A DNA stretch of 64,000 bases from Aegilops tauschii subsp. strangulata (taxonomy: Eukaryota > Streptophyta > Magnoliopsida > Poales > Poaceae): the NCBI RefSeq assembly GCF_002575655.3, contig NC_053035.3, forward strand, positions 89,801,322 through 89,865,321. The letters run 5' to 3'. The notes beneath the pieces are model-generated. The model was given only the letters and a program-made list of their open reading frames with translations, made no database searches and was not told where the DNA came from. This document shows, one piece after another, positions 33,642-45,519 of this stretch (position 1 is its first letter; each line of letters opens with the position of its first letter). A program made the translations under genes and the position numbers.

Positions 33642-35227
33642 TGATACGTCTCCTACGTATCTATAATTTTTTATTGTTCCATGCCATATTATCTACTGTT
33701 TTGGACATTATTGGGCTTTATTATTCACTTTTATATTATTTTTTGGGACTAACCTATTAACCGGAGGCCCAGCCCAGAATTGCTATTTTTTGCCTATTTC
33801 AGAGTTTCGCGGAAAAGGAATATCAAACGGAGTCCAAACGGAATGAAACCTTCGGGAACGTGATTTTTAGGAAGAATATGATCCAGGAGACTTGGACCCT
33901 ACGTCAAGAAACAAAGGAGGAGGCCACGAGGTAGGGGGGTGCGCCTACCCCCCCAGGGCGCGCCCTCCACCCTCGTGGGCCCCCTGTTGCTCCACCGACA
34001 TACTCCTTCCTCCTATATACCTACGTACCCCCAGACGATGAGAGACGGAGCCAAAAACCTAATTCCACCCCCGCAACCTTCTGTACCCACGAGATCCCAT
34101 CTTGGGGCCTGTTCCAGAGCTCCGCCGGAGGGGGCATCCATCACAGAGGGCTTCTACATCAACACCATAGCCTCTCCGATGAAGTGTGAGTAGTTTACTT
34201 CAGACCTTCGGGTCCATAGTTAGTAGCTTGATGGCTTCTTCTCTCTTTTTGGATCTCAGTACAATGTTCTCTTCCTCACACATGGAGATCTATTCGATGT
34301 AATCTTCTTTTGCGGTGTGTTTGTTGAGACCGATGAATTGTTGGTTTATGATCAAGATTATCTATGAACAATATTTGAATCTTCTCTGAATTCTTTTATG
34401 TATGATCGGTTATCTTTGCAAGTCTCTTCGAATTATCAGTTTGGTTTGGCCTACTAGATTGATCTTTCTTGCAATGGGAGAAGTGCTTAGCTTTGGGTTC
34501 AATCTTGCGGTGTCCTTTCCTAGTCACAGTAGGGGCAGCAAGGCACATATTGTATTGTTGCCATTGAGGATAACAAGATGGGGTTTTTTATCATATTGCA
34601 TGAATTAATCCCTCTACATCATGTCATCTTGCTTAAGGCGTTACTTTGTTTTCATGAACTTAATACTCTAGATGCATCCTGGATAGCGGTCGATGAGTGG
34701 AGTAATAGTAGTAGATGGAGGCAGGAGTCGGTCTACTTGTCTCGGACGTGATGCCTATATACATGATCATACCTAGATATTCTCATAACTATGCTCAATT
34801 CTGTCAATTGCTCAATAGTAATTCGTTCACCCACCGTAAAATACTTATGCTCTTGAGAGAAGCCACTAGTGAAACCTATGGCCCCCAGGTATATCTTCAT
34901 CATATTAATCTTCCAACACTTAGTTATTTCCTTTGCTTTTACTTTGCTTTTATTTTACTTTGCATCTTTATCACAAAAATACCAAAAATATTATCCTATC
35001 ATGTCTATCAGATCTCACTCTCGTAAGTGACCGTGAAGGGATTGACAACCCCTTATCGCGTTGGTTGCGAGGATTTATTTGTTTTGTGTAGGTGCGAGGG
35101 ACTCGCGCGTAGCCTCCTACTGGATTGATACCTTGGTTCTCAAAAACCGAGGGAAATACTTATGCTACTTTGCTGCATCACCCTTTCCTCTTCAAGGGAA
35201 AACCAACGCAGTGCTCAAGAGGTAGCA
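33642..35227 (+). repeat. 5' LTR of element B
   Basis: The LTR is 1586 bp. A TATATA at 34014-34019 lies after GC-rich sequence, matching the TATA boxes of element A and of the 3' LTR. Long plus-strand frames near its 3' end come from the leader and have no domain. Confidence 0.93.
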
Positions 35228-35238
35228 AGAAGGATTTC

Positions 35239-35255
35239 TGGCGCTGTTGCCGGGG
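35239..35255 (+). other. Primer-binding site of element B
   Basis: TGGCGCTGTTGCCGGGG, complementary to a tRNA-Asp 3' end with one mismatch, lies 11 bp after the LTR. Confidence 0.85.
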
Positions 35256-35448
35256 AGGTCTATGCAAAAGTCAACATACCAAGTACCCATCACAAACCCT
35301 TAGCTCACGCATTACATTATTTGCCATTTGCCTCTCGTTTTCCTCTCCCCCACTTCACCCTTGCCGTTTTATTCGCCCTCTCTTTTCCGTTTGCCTCTGT
35401 TTCGCTTGCTTTTTATTTGCTTGTGTGTTGGTTTACTTGTTTGTCACG

Positions 35449-36588
35449 ATGGCTCTACCTAGATTTGGTGATCTTCACCTTAAAAGATTAGAAGAGATCG
35501 AAAGCAATGTTAGGAGTTTTATGGTTTTGCAATTTGAGAATAATAATTTCTTCAGAAATGAGCTTAAGGAACAAAAAAGCTTTATGATTTATGTGAATAA
35601 AGAACTTGATGATATGTCTAAAGAATTTGATGGTTTGAGATCCCAAATTGCTCGTCTTGAGAAGTTGATTGCTGAAATATCGGATAAGCAGGCTACCTTA
35701 GTTAATAAGATGGCCGCTAAACCGGATTTCTATGAAAATAAAGATGAAGATCTAAGAGTTATTGATGTGTCTCCTATTAAATCCTTGTTTTGCAATATGA
35801 ATCTTGATAATGATGAGACTGAGTATGATCCACCTTTACCTAGAAGGCATTCCAAAAATTCGGAGTTTTTAGATCTTGATGCTAAAATTGACAAAAGTGG
35901 GATTGAAGAAATCAAAACCCTAGATGTTAAACCCACTATTTTGGATTTCAAGGAATTTAATTTTGAAAATTTCTCTTTGATAGATTGTATTTCCTTGTTG
36001 CAATCCGTGCTAAATTCTCCTCATGCTTATAGTCAAAATAAAGCGTTTACTAAACATATCGTTGATGCCTTGATGCAATCTTATGAAGAAAAACTTGAGT
36101 TGGAAGTTTCTATTCCTAGAAAACTTTATGATGAGTGGGAACCTACTATTAAAATTAAGATTAAAGATCGTGAGTTCTATGCTTTATGTGATTTGGGTGC
36201 TAGTGTTTCCACTATTCCCAAAACTTTGTGCGATTTGCTAGATTTCCGTGATTTTGATGATTGCTCTCTAAACTTGCACCTTGCGGATTCCACTATTAAG
36301 AAACCTATGGGAAGAATTAATGATGTTCTTATTGTTGCAAATAGGAATTATGTGCCCGTAGATTTTATGGTTCTTGATATAGATTGCAATCCTTCATGTC
36401 CTATTATTCTTGGTAGACCTTTCCTTAGAAGGATTGGTGCAATTATTGATATGAAGGAAGGGAATATTATATTCCAATTTCCATTAAAGGAAGGCATGGA
36501 ACACTTCCCTAGGAAGAAAATAAAATTACCATATGAATCTATCATGAGAGCCACTTATGGATTTCCTACCAAAGATGGTAATACCTAG
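35449..36588 (+). CDS. Protease-containing protein of element B with coiled-coil N-terminus, no capsid domain
   Basis: The frame encodes 379 residues and is fully open. I chose ATG 35449 because it lies at the same place as the gag ATG of elements A and F, after a homologous leader; the frame is open further upstream, but that part is leader and LTR. Residues 1-93 (MALPRFGDLHLKRLEEIES...) are charged and helical with heptad spacing (ELDDMSKEFDGLRSQIARLE near 52-71). They show no similarity to the capsid of A and F. From about residue 95 (YENKDEDLRVIDVSPIKSLF) the protein matches A closely. The aspartic protease has CDLGAS at 247-252 and IILGRPFL at 319-326. No CCHC knuckle is present. The protein could process or bind a partner gag, but this is inference. 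The clean frame suggests youth or selection. Confidence 0.82.
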   Translation: MALPRFGDLHLKRLEEIESNVRSFMVLQFENNNFFRNELKEQKSFMIYVNKELDDMSKEFDGLRSQIARLEKLIAEISDKQATLVNKMAAKPDFYENKDEDLRVIDVSPIKSLFCNMNLDNDETEYDPPLPRRHSKNSEFLDLDAKIDKSGIEEIKTLDVKPTILDFKEFNFENFSLIDCISLLQSVLNSPHAYSQNKAFTKHIVDALMQSYEEKLELEVSIPRKLYDEWEPTIKIKIKDREFYALCDLGASVSTIPKTLCDLLDFRDFDDCSLNLHLADSTIKKPMGRINDVLIVANRNYVPVDFMVLDIDCNPSCPIILGRPFLRRIGAIIDMKEGNIIFQFPLKEGMEHFPRKKIKLPYESIMRATYGFPTKDGNT

Positions 36589-39390
36589 ATCTATCCTTGC
36601 TTTTATGCCTAGCTAGGGGCGTTAAACGATAGCGCTTGTTGGGAGGCAACCCAATTTTATTTTTAGTTTTTTGCTTTTTGCTTCTATTTAGGAATAAATA
36701 TTTGTTCTAGCCTCTGGTTAGATGTGTTTTTATGTTTTAATTAGTGTTTGTGCCATGTTAAACCTATAGGATCTTCTTGGATGATATTTATTTGATCTTG
36801 CTGTAGTTTCCAGAAACTTCCTGTTCACGAAAACAATTGTTAAAAATTACCAGAATGTTATAAAATAGTGATTCCAATTGCTGCTGATCAATAAACAAAT
36901 TGCCTAGGTCTTCCTATTTTGGCTTATGTTTTGGAGTTCCATAAGTTTGCGTTAGTTACAGATTGCTACAGACTGTTCTATTTTTGACAGATTCTGTTTT
37001 TCGTTGTTGTTTGCTTATTTTGATGAATCTATGGATATTAAAATAGTTTATAAACCATAGAGAAGTTGGAATACAGTAGGTTTAACACCAATATAAATAA
37101 AGAATGAGTTAATTACAGTACCTTGAAGTGGTCTTTTGTTTTCTTTCGCTAACGGAGCTCACGAGATTTTCTGTTAAGTTTTGTGTTGTGAAGTTTTCAA
37201 GTTTTGTGTGAAAGATTTTGATGGATTATGGAACAAGGAGTGGCAAGAGCCTAAGCTTGGGGATGCCCATGGCACCCCCAAGATAATCTAAGGACACCAT
37301 AAAGCCAATGCTTGGGGATCCCCCGGAAGGCATCCCCTCTTTCGTCTACTTCCATCGGTAACTTTACTTGGAGCTATATTTTTATTCACCCCATTATATG
37401 TGTTTTGCTTGGAGCGTCTTGTATGATTTGAGTCTTTTCTTTTTAGTTTACCACAATAATCCTTGCTTTACACACCTTTTGAGAGAGCCATACATGATTT
37501 GGAATTTGATAGAATATTCTATGTGCTTCGCTTATATCTTTTGAGTTATATAGTTTTGCTCTAGTGCTTCACTTATATCTTTTAGAGCACGGTGGTGGAT
37601 TTGTTTTATAGAAACTATTGATCTCTCATGCTTCACTTAGATTATTTTGAGAGTCTTAAATACCATGGTAATTTGCTTAAATAATCCTAATATGCTTGGT
37701 ATTCAAGAATAGTAAAAATTCTTATGAGTGTGTTGAATACTAAGAAAAGTTTGATGCTTGATAATTGTTTTGAGATACGAAGATGGTGATATTAGAGTCA
37801 TGCTAGTTGAGTAGTTATGAATTTGAGAAATACTTGTGTTAAAGTTTGTTATTCCCGTAGCATGCACGTATGGTGAACCGTTATGTGATGAAGTCGGAGC
37901 ATGATTTATTTATTGATTGTCTTCCTTACGAGTGGCGGTCGGGGACAAGCGATGGTCTTTTCCTACCAATCTATACCCCTAGGAGCATGCGCGTAATACT
38001 TTGCTTTGATAACTTGTAGATTTTTGCAATAAGTATATGAGTTCTTTATGACTAATGTTGAGTCCATGGACTATACGCACCCTTCTTCCTTCCACCATTG
38101 CTAGCCTCTCTAATACCGCGCACTTTTTGCCGGTATCATACACCCACCATAAACCTTCCTCAAAACAGCCACCATACCTACCTATCATGGCATTTCCATA
38201 GCCATTCCGATATATATTTCCATGCAACTTTCCACCGTTCTGTTTATTATGACACGCTCCATCATTGTCATATTGCTTTGCATGATCATGTAGTTGACAT
38301 CGTATTTGTGGCAAAGCCACCGTTCATAATTCTTTTATACATGTCAGTCTTGATTCATTGCATATCCCGGTACACCGCCGGAGGCATTAATATAGAGTCA
38401 TATTTTGTTCTAAGTATCGAGTTGTAATTGTTGAGTTGTAAGAAAATAAAAGTGTGATGATCTTCATTTTTAGAGCATTTTCCCAAGTGAGGAAAGGATG
38501 ATGGAGACTATGATTCCCCCACAAGTTGGGATGAGACTCCAGACGAAAAATAAAAAAAGGAAGAGAGGCCATAAAAAAAAGAGAAAAGGCCCAAATAAAA
38601 AAATGAGAGAAAAAGAGAGAAGGGACAATGTTACTATCCTTTTACCACACTTGTGCTTCAAAGTAGCACCATGATCTTCATGATAGAGAGTCTCTCATTT
38701 TGTCACTTGCATATACTAGTGGGAATTTTCATTATAGAACTTGGCTTGTATATTCCAATGATGGTCTTGCTCAAAATGCCCTAGGTCTTCGTGAGCAAGC
38801 TAGTTGGATGCACACCCACTTAGTTTCCTTTGTTGAGCTTTCATATACTTATAGCTCTAGTGCATCCGTTGCATGGAAATCCCTACTCACTCACACTGAT
38901 ATCTATTGATGGGCATCTCCATAGCCCGTTGATACGCCTAGTTGATATGAGACTATCTTCTCCCTTTTTTGTCTTCTCCACAACCACCATTCTATTCCAC
39001 ATATAGTGCTATGTCCATGGCTCACGCTCATGTATTGCGTGAAGATTGAAAAAGTTTGAGAATGTTAAAAGTATGAAAGAATTGCTTGGCTTGTCATCGG
39101 GGTTGTGCATGATTTAAATACTTTGTGTGGTGAAGATAGAGCATAGCCAGACTATATGATTTTGTAGGGATAACTTTCTTTGGCCATGTTATTTTGAGAA
39201 GACATGATTGCTTTGTTATTATGGTTGAAGTATTATTATTTCTATGTCAATATTAAACTTTTGTCTTGAATCTTTCGGATCTGAATATTCATACCACAAT
39301 TAAGAAGAATTACATTGAAATTATGCCAAGTAGCACTCCGCATCAAAAATTCCGTTTTTATCATTTACCTACTCAAGGACGAGCAGGAAT
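36589..39390 (+). other. Long noncoding 3' region of element B
   Basis: About 2.8 kb without a supportable gene, sitting where pol would be expected. The same sequence is present in element A (reverse complement, 1-1527), so it is a stable part of the family and not a private deletion scar. It contains repeats of CTTCACTTATATCTTTT near 37530-37580, a second polypurine-like block at 37252-37266, and AT-rich spacer. Confidence 0.8.
37252..37266 (+). other. Internal polypurine-like block of element B
   Basis: TAAGCTTGGGGATGC repeats the first 15 bases of the true polypurine tract at 39391-39406. A similar block lies in element A near 850-880. Confidence 0.6.
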
Positions 39391-39406
39391 TAAGCTTGGG
39401 GATGCT
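39391..39406 (+). other. Polypurine tract of element B
   Basis: TAAGCTTGGGGATGCT immediately precedes the 3' LTR start at 39407. Confidence 0.75.
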
Positions 39407-41005
39407 TGATACGTCTCCAACGTATCTATAATTTTTGATTGCTCCATGCTATATTATCTACTGTTTTGGACATTATTGGGCTTTATTATTCACTTTTATA
39501 TTATTTTTGGGACTAACCTATTAACCAGAGGCCCATCCCAGAATTGTTGTTTCTTGCCTATTTCAGAGTTTCGCAGAAAAGGAATATCAAACGGAGTCCA
39601 AACGGAATGGAACCTTCGGGAACGTGATTTTTAGGAAGAATATGATCTAGGAGACTTGGACCCTACGTCAAGAAACAAAGGAGGAGGCCACGAGGTCGGG
39701 GGGCGCGCCTACCCCCCCCCCCCCCCCCCCCCGGCGCGCCCTCCACCCTTGTGGGCCCCCTGTTGCTCCACCGACGTACTCCTTCCTCCTATATATACCT
39801 ACGTACGCCCAAACGATCAGAGACGGAGCCAAAAATCTAATTCCACCGCCGCAACCTTCTGTACCCACGAGATCCCATCTTGGGGCCTGTTCCGGAGCTC
39901 CGCCGGAGGGGGCATCCATCACGGAGGGCTTCTACATCAACACCATAACCTCTCTGATGAAGTGTGAGTAGTTTACTTCAGACCTTCGGGTCCATAGTTA
40001 GTAGCTAGATGGCTTCTTCTCTCTTTTTGGATCTCAATACAATGTTCTCCCCTCTCTCGTGGAGATCTATTCGATGTAATCTTCTTTTGCGGTGTGTTTG
40101 TTGAGACCGATGAATTGTGGGGTTATGATCAAGATTATCTATGAACAATATTTGAATCTTCCCTGAATTCTTTTATGTATGATTGGTTATCTTTGCAAGT
40201 CTCTTCAAATTATCAGTTTGGTTTGGCCTACTAGATTGATCTTTCTTGCAATGGGAGAAGTGCTTAGCTTTGGGTTCAATCTTGCGATGTCCTTTCTGAG
40301 TGACAGTAGCGGTAGCAAGGCACGTATTGTATTGTTGCCATCGAGGATAACAAGATTGGGTTTTTTTATCATATTGCATGAATTTATCCCTCTACATCAT
40401 GTCATCTTGCTTAAGGCGTTACTCTGTTTTCATGAACTTAATACTATAGATGCATGCTGGATAGCGGTCGATGAGTGGAGTAATAGTAGTAGATGCAGGC
40501 AGGAGTCGGTCTACTTGTCCCGGACGTGATGCCTATATACATGATCATACCTAGATATTCTCATAACTACGCTCAATTCTGTCAATTGTTCAACAGTAAT
40601 TCGGTCACCCACCGTAAAATACTTATGCTCTTGAGAGAAGCCACTAGTGAAACCAATGGCCCCCGGGTCTATCTTCATCGTATTAATTTTCCAACACTTA
40701 GTTATTTCCTTTGCTTTTACTTTGCTTTTATTTTACTTTGCATCTTTATCACAAAAATACCAAAAATATTATCCTATCATATCTATCAGATCTCACTCTC
40801 GTAAGTGACCGTGAAGGGATTGACAACCCCTTATCGCGTTGGTTGCGAGGATTTATTTGTTTTGTGTAGGTGCGAGGGACTCGCGCGTAGCCTCCTACTG
40901 GATTGATACCTTGGTTCTCAAAAACTGAGGGAAATACTTACGCTACTTTGCTGCATCACCCTTTCCTCTTCAAGGGAAAACCAACGCAGTGCTCAAGAGG
41001 TAGCA
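39407..41005 (+). repeat. 3' LTR of element B
   Basis: The LTR is 1599 bp and ends GGTAGCA at 41005. It has an intact TATATATA at 39790-39797 and a run of 21 C at 39712-39732, where the 5' LTR has 7 C. The run explains most of the length difference between the two LTRs. Confidence 0.93.
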
Positions 41006-44000
41006 GCTATGTACTCCGCTTCACACATAGATCCCGCCACGACGCTTTGCTTAGAACTGCACCAACTCACAGCTCCACCGTTCAATATAAATATGTATCC
41101 GGTTTGTGACTTAGAGTCATCCGGATCAGTGTCAAAGCTTGCATCAATGTAACCATTTACGATGACCTCTTTGTCACCTCCATAAAAGAGAAACATATCC
41201 TTAGTCCTCTTCAGGTATTTCAGGATGTTCTTGACCGATGTCCAGTGATCCAGTCCTGGATTACTTTGGTACCTCCCTGCTAAACTAATAGCAAGGCACA
41301 CATCAGGTCTGGTACACAGCATTGCATACATGATAGAACCTATGGCTAAGGCATAGGGAATGACTTTCATTTTCTCTCTATCTTCTGCATTGGTCGTGCA
41401 TTGAGTCTGACTCAACTTCACACCTTGTAACACAGGCAAGAACCCTTTCTTTGCTTGATCCATTTTGAACTTCTTCAAAACTTTTTCAAGGTATGTGCTT
41501 TGTGGAAGTCCAATTAAGCGTCTTGATCTATCTCTATAGATCTTGATGCCCAATATATAAGCAGCTTCACCAAGGTCTTTCATTGAAAAACTCTTATTCA
41601 AGTATCCTTTTATTTTATCCAGAAATTCTATATCATTTCCAATCAACAATATGTCATCCACATATAATATTAGAAATGCTACAGAGCTCCCACTCACTTT
41701 CTTGTAAATACAGGCTTCTCCAAAAGTCTGTATAAAACCATATGCTTTGATCACACTATCAAAACATTTATTCCAACCCCGAGATGCTTGCACCAGTCCA
41801 TAAATGGATCGCTGGAGCTTGCACACTTTGTTAGCATCCTTTGGATCGATAAAACCTTCGGGTTGCATCATATACAACTCTTCTTCCAGAAATCCATTCA
41901 GGAATGCAGTTTTTACATCCATTTGCCAAATTTCATAATCATAAAATGCGGCAATTGCTAACAAGATTCGGACAGACTTAAGCATCGCTACGGGTGAGAA
42001 GGTCTCGTCGTAGTCAACTCCTTGAACTTGTCGAAAACCTTTCGCAACAAGTCGAGCTTTGTAGACAGTAACATTACCGTTAGCGTCAGTCTTCTTCTTG
42101 AAGATCCATTTATTCTCTATGGCTTGCCGATCATCGGGAAAGTCAACCAAAGTCCACACTTTGTTCTCATACATGGATCCCATCTTAGATTTCATGGCCT
42201 CAAGCCTCGCGGAATCTGGGCTCATCATCGCTTCCTCATAGTTCTTAGGTTCGTCATGGTCAAGTAACATGACCTCCAGAACAGGATTACCGTACCACTC
42301 TGGTGCGGATCTTACTCTGGTTGACCTACGAGGTTCGGTAGTAACTTGATTAGAAGTTTCATGATCATCATCATTAGCTTCCTCACTAATTGGTGTAGGA
42401 ATCACTGGAACTGATTTCTGTGATGAACTACTTTCCAATAAGGGAGCAGGTATAATTACCTCATCAAGTTCTACTTTCCTCCCACTCACTTCTTCCGAGA
42501 GAAACTCCTTCTCTAGAAAGAGTCCATTCTTAGCAACAAATATCTTGCCTTCGGATCTGTAATAGAAGGTGTACCCAACAGTTTCCTTTGGGTATCCTAT
42601 GAAGACACATTTCTCCGATTTGGGTTCGAGCTTATCAGGCTGAAGCTTTTTCACATAAGCATCGCAGCCCCAAACTTTAAGAAACGACAACTTGGGTTTC
42701 TTGCCAAACCACAGTACATATGGTGTCGTCTCAACGGATTTAGATGGTGCCCTATTTAACGTGAATGCGGCTGTCTCTAAACCATAACCCCAAAACGATA
42801 GCGGTAGATTAGTAAGAGACATCATAGATCGCGCGCACCATATCTAATAAAGTGCGGTTACGACGTTCGGACACACCATTACGCTATGGTGTTCCAGGTG
42901 GCGTGAGCTGCGAAACTATTCCGCATTGTTTCAAATGAAGACCAAACTCGTAACTCAAATATTCTCCTCCATGATCAGATCGTAGAAACTTTATTTTCTT
43001 GTTACGATGATTTTCCACTTCACTCTGAAATTCTTTGAACTTTTCAAATGTTCAGACTTATGTTTCATTAAGTACATATACCCATATCTGCTCAAATCAT
43101 CTGTGAAGGTCAGAAAATAACGATACCTGCTGCGAGCCTCAACACTCATCGGACCGCATACATCAGTATGTATTATTTCCAATAAGTCTGTTGCTCTCTC
43201 CATAGTTCCGAAGAACAGACTCTTAGTCATCTTGCCCATGAGGCATGGTTCGCAAACATCAAGTGATTCATAATCAAGTGATTCCAAATGCCCATCAGCA
43301 TGGAGTTTCTTCATGCGCTTTACACCGTTATGACCTAAACGGCAGTGCCACAAATAAGTTGCACTATTATTATTAAACTTATATCTTTTGGCTTCAATAC
43401 TATGAATATGTGTATCACTACTATTGAGATTCAACAAAAATAGACCACTCATCAAGGGTGCATGACCATAAAAGATATTACTCATATAAATAGAACAACC
43501 ATTATTCTCTGATTTAAATGAATAACCGTCTCGCATCAAACAAGATCCAGATATAATGTTCATGCTTAACGCTGGCACCAAATAACAATTATTCAAGTCT
43601 AAAACTAATCCCGAAGGTAGATGTAGAGGTAGCGTGCCGACGGCGATCACATCGACTTTGGAACCATTCCCCACGCGCATCGTCACCTCGTCCTTAGCCA
43701 ATCTTCGCTTAATCCATAGTCCCTGTTTCGATTTGCAAATATGAGCAACAGAACCAGTATCAAATACCCAGGCACTACTGCAAGCACTAGTAAGGTACAC
43801 ATCAATAACATGTATATCAAATATACCTTTCACCTTGCCATCCTTCTTATCCACCAAATACTTGGGGCAGTTCTGCTTCCAGTGACCAGTCCCTTTGCAG
43901 TAGAAGCACTTAGTTTCAGGCTTAGGTCCAGACTTGGGCTTCTTCAGTTGAGCAGCAACTTGCTTGCCGTTCTTCTTGAAGTTCCCCTTCTTCCCTTTCC

Positions 44001-44660
44001 CTTTTTCTTGAAACTAGTGGTCTTGTTAACCATCAACACTTGATGCTCCTTCTTGATTTCTACCTCCGCAGCCTTTAGCATCGCGAAGAGCTCGGGAATT
44101 GTCTTGTTCATCCCTTGCATATTATAGTTCATCATGAAGCTTTTGTAGCTTGGTGGCAGTGATTGAAGAACTCTGTCAATGACACTATCATCAGGAAGAT
44201 TAACTCCCAGTTGAGTCAAGTGGTTGTGGTACCCAGACATTGTGAGTATATGTTCACTGACAAAACTATTCTTCTCCATTTTGCAGCTGTAGACCTTATT
44301 GGAGACTTCATATCCCTCAATCCAGGCATTTGCTTGAAATATTAACTTCAACTCCTGGAACATCTCATATGCTCCATGATGTTCAAAACTTCATTGAAGT
44401 CCCGGTTATAAGCCGTAAAGCATGGCACACTGAACTATCGAGTAGTCATCAGCTTTGCTTTGCCAGACGTTCACAACGTCCGGCATTGCTCCTGCAACGG
44501 GTCTTGCACCTAGCGGTGCTTCCAGGACATAATTCTTCTATGCAGCAATGAGGATAATCCTCAAGTTACGGACCCAGTCCGTGTAGTTGCTACCATCATC
44601 TTTCAACTTAGCTTTCTCTAGGAACGCATTAAAATTCAAAGGAACAGTAGCACGGGCCAT
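41006..44660 (-). pseudogene. gag-pol of element H (gag, protease, integrase, RT, start of RNase H)
   Basis: The gag ATG is at 44660 (MARATVPLNFNAFLEK), with a TAG at 44538-44540 as codon 41. Gag continues in 44363-43944 (LQSLPPSYKSFMMNYNMQ) and has an intact CCHC knuckle at about 43860-43912 (CFYCKGTGHWKQNC). The frame 43857-42991 holds the protease (WVFDTGSVAHIC) and the integrase zinc region (LWHCRLGH, CEPCLMGK) and start of its core (IIHTDVCGP); a frameshift near 43045 ends it. The frame 42825-41006 holds the integrase end (WFGKKPKLSF), RT with WQMDVKTAFLNG and catalytic YVDD at about residues 388-391, and the start of RNase H (SMCEAEYIA). It then runs into the LTR of B, which supplies a stop codon. 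The order PR-INT-RT-RH is diagnostic of Ty1/copia. This copy is inactive. Confidence 0.93.
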
Positions 44661-45236
44661 TGATCTACAACAACATTGACATGCAAAATACTATCAGGTA
44701 CTAAGTCAATGATAAATTAAAGTTCAATTAATCATATTACTTAAGAACTCCCACTTAGATAGACATCCCTCTAATCATCTAAGTGGTCACGTGATCAAAA
44801 TCAACTAAACCATGTCCAATCATCACGTGAGATGGAGTAGTTTTCAATGGTGAACATCACTATGTTGATCATATCTACTAGATGATTCATGCTCGACCTT
44901 TTGGTCTCAGTGTTCAGAGGCCATATCTGCATATGCTAGGCTCGTCAAGTTTAACCCGAGTATTCTGCGTGTGCAACACTGGCTTGCACCCATTGTATGT
45001 GAACGTAGAGCTTATCACACCCGATCATCACGTGGTGTCTCGGCATGATGAACTGTCGCAATGGTGCATACTCAGGGAGAACACTTTAGACCCAGTCTCA
45101 TGAACGCGGTCATGTAATGTTGGTCTGGGCCGCTTCATCCAACAATACCGCCGAATCAAAGTATAACATGCTGGTAAGCAGTTTGAATATTATCGCCCAC
45201 AACTCTTTGTGTTCTACTCGTGCATATAACATCTAC
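44661..45236 (-). other. Leader of element H between gag and the missing 5' LTR
   Basis: No gene here. Angela/BARE-1 elements have a long untranslated leader before gag; this stretch fits that place and is cut at 45236 by the CACTA element. The H primer-binding site must lie outside the window. Confidence 0.65.
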
Positions 45237-45440
45237 CACTAGTGCAAAACCGGCCTTTATCACCGGTTCGTAAGGGCCTTTAGTGCTGGTTCTGCAACCG
45301 GCACTATGGAGTGGAGAATAAAGCCCCCCCCTTTAGTACCGGTTTGGCACGAACCGGCGCTAACGTGCCACCACGTGGCACGAGCCAGGCCCGGGTGCGT
45401 GTAGGACATTAGTACCGGTTGGTAACACCAACCGATACTA
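45237..45440. repeat. Left terminal and subterminal repeats of element I
   Basis: After the CACTAG end come inverted-pair motifs: TTTAGTGCTGGTT / AACCGGCACTA, TTAGTACCGGTTTGG / AACCGGCGCTAA and TTAGTACCGGTTGG / CCAACCGATACTAA. They are probable transposase-binding motifs, by analogy with other CACTA elements. Confidence 0.75.
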
Positions 45441-45519
45441 AATGTTTGGGTGTGTTTTGGTTTTAATTTTTATTTTTCCTTTATTTTTGTGTTTTCAATT
45501 TAATTTAGTGATTGTTTTA

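Larger units (their letters stand above)
33642..41005 (+). mobile_element. Element B: complete non-autonomous Athila-type LTR retrotransposon
   Basis: LTRs lie at 33642-35227 and 39407-41005, both TGATACGTCTCC...GGTAGCA, with TSD GCTAT at 33637-33641 and 41006-41010. The internal region has a tRNA-Asp type primer-binding site (35239-35255), one ORF of 379 residues and about 2.8 kb without a gene, then a polypurine tract. There is no RT or integrase, so the element would depend on enzymes from a related element. The LTRs look closely similar, with scattered substitutions and a long C run only in the 3' copy, so this is among the younger insertions here. Confidence 0.95.
27510..45236 (-). mobile_element. 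Element H: Ty1/copia retrotransposon, Angela/BARE-1 type, interrupted three times
   Basis: The 3' LTR ends at 27510 (plus-strand view TGTTGGGGAACG) and starts at 33280. A polypurine tract, RNase H, RT, integrase, protease, gag and leader follow to the right, up to 45236 where element I interrupts the leader. The 5' LTR lies beyond I. LTR ends, the CCHC gag knuckle and the YVDD RT agree with Angela/BARE-1 elements, the commonest copia group of wheat and barley. Elements J and B are also inserted. Coding parts have a nonsense codon and frameshifts, so the copy was already damaged or has decayed since. Confidence 0.92.

Noticed and set aside
35125..35448. N-terminal extension of the element B protein into the LTR
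   Set aside because: The frame is open, but this part is LTR and leader, includes the primer-binding site and is not conserved as protein in A or F. The ATG at 35449 fits the family start.
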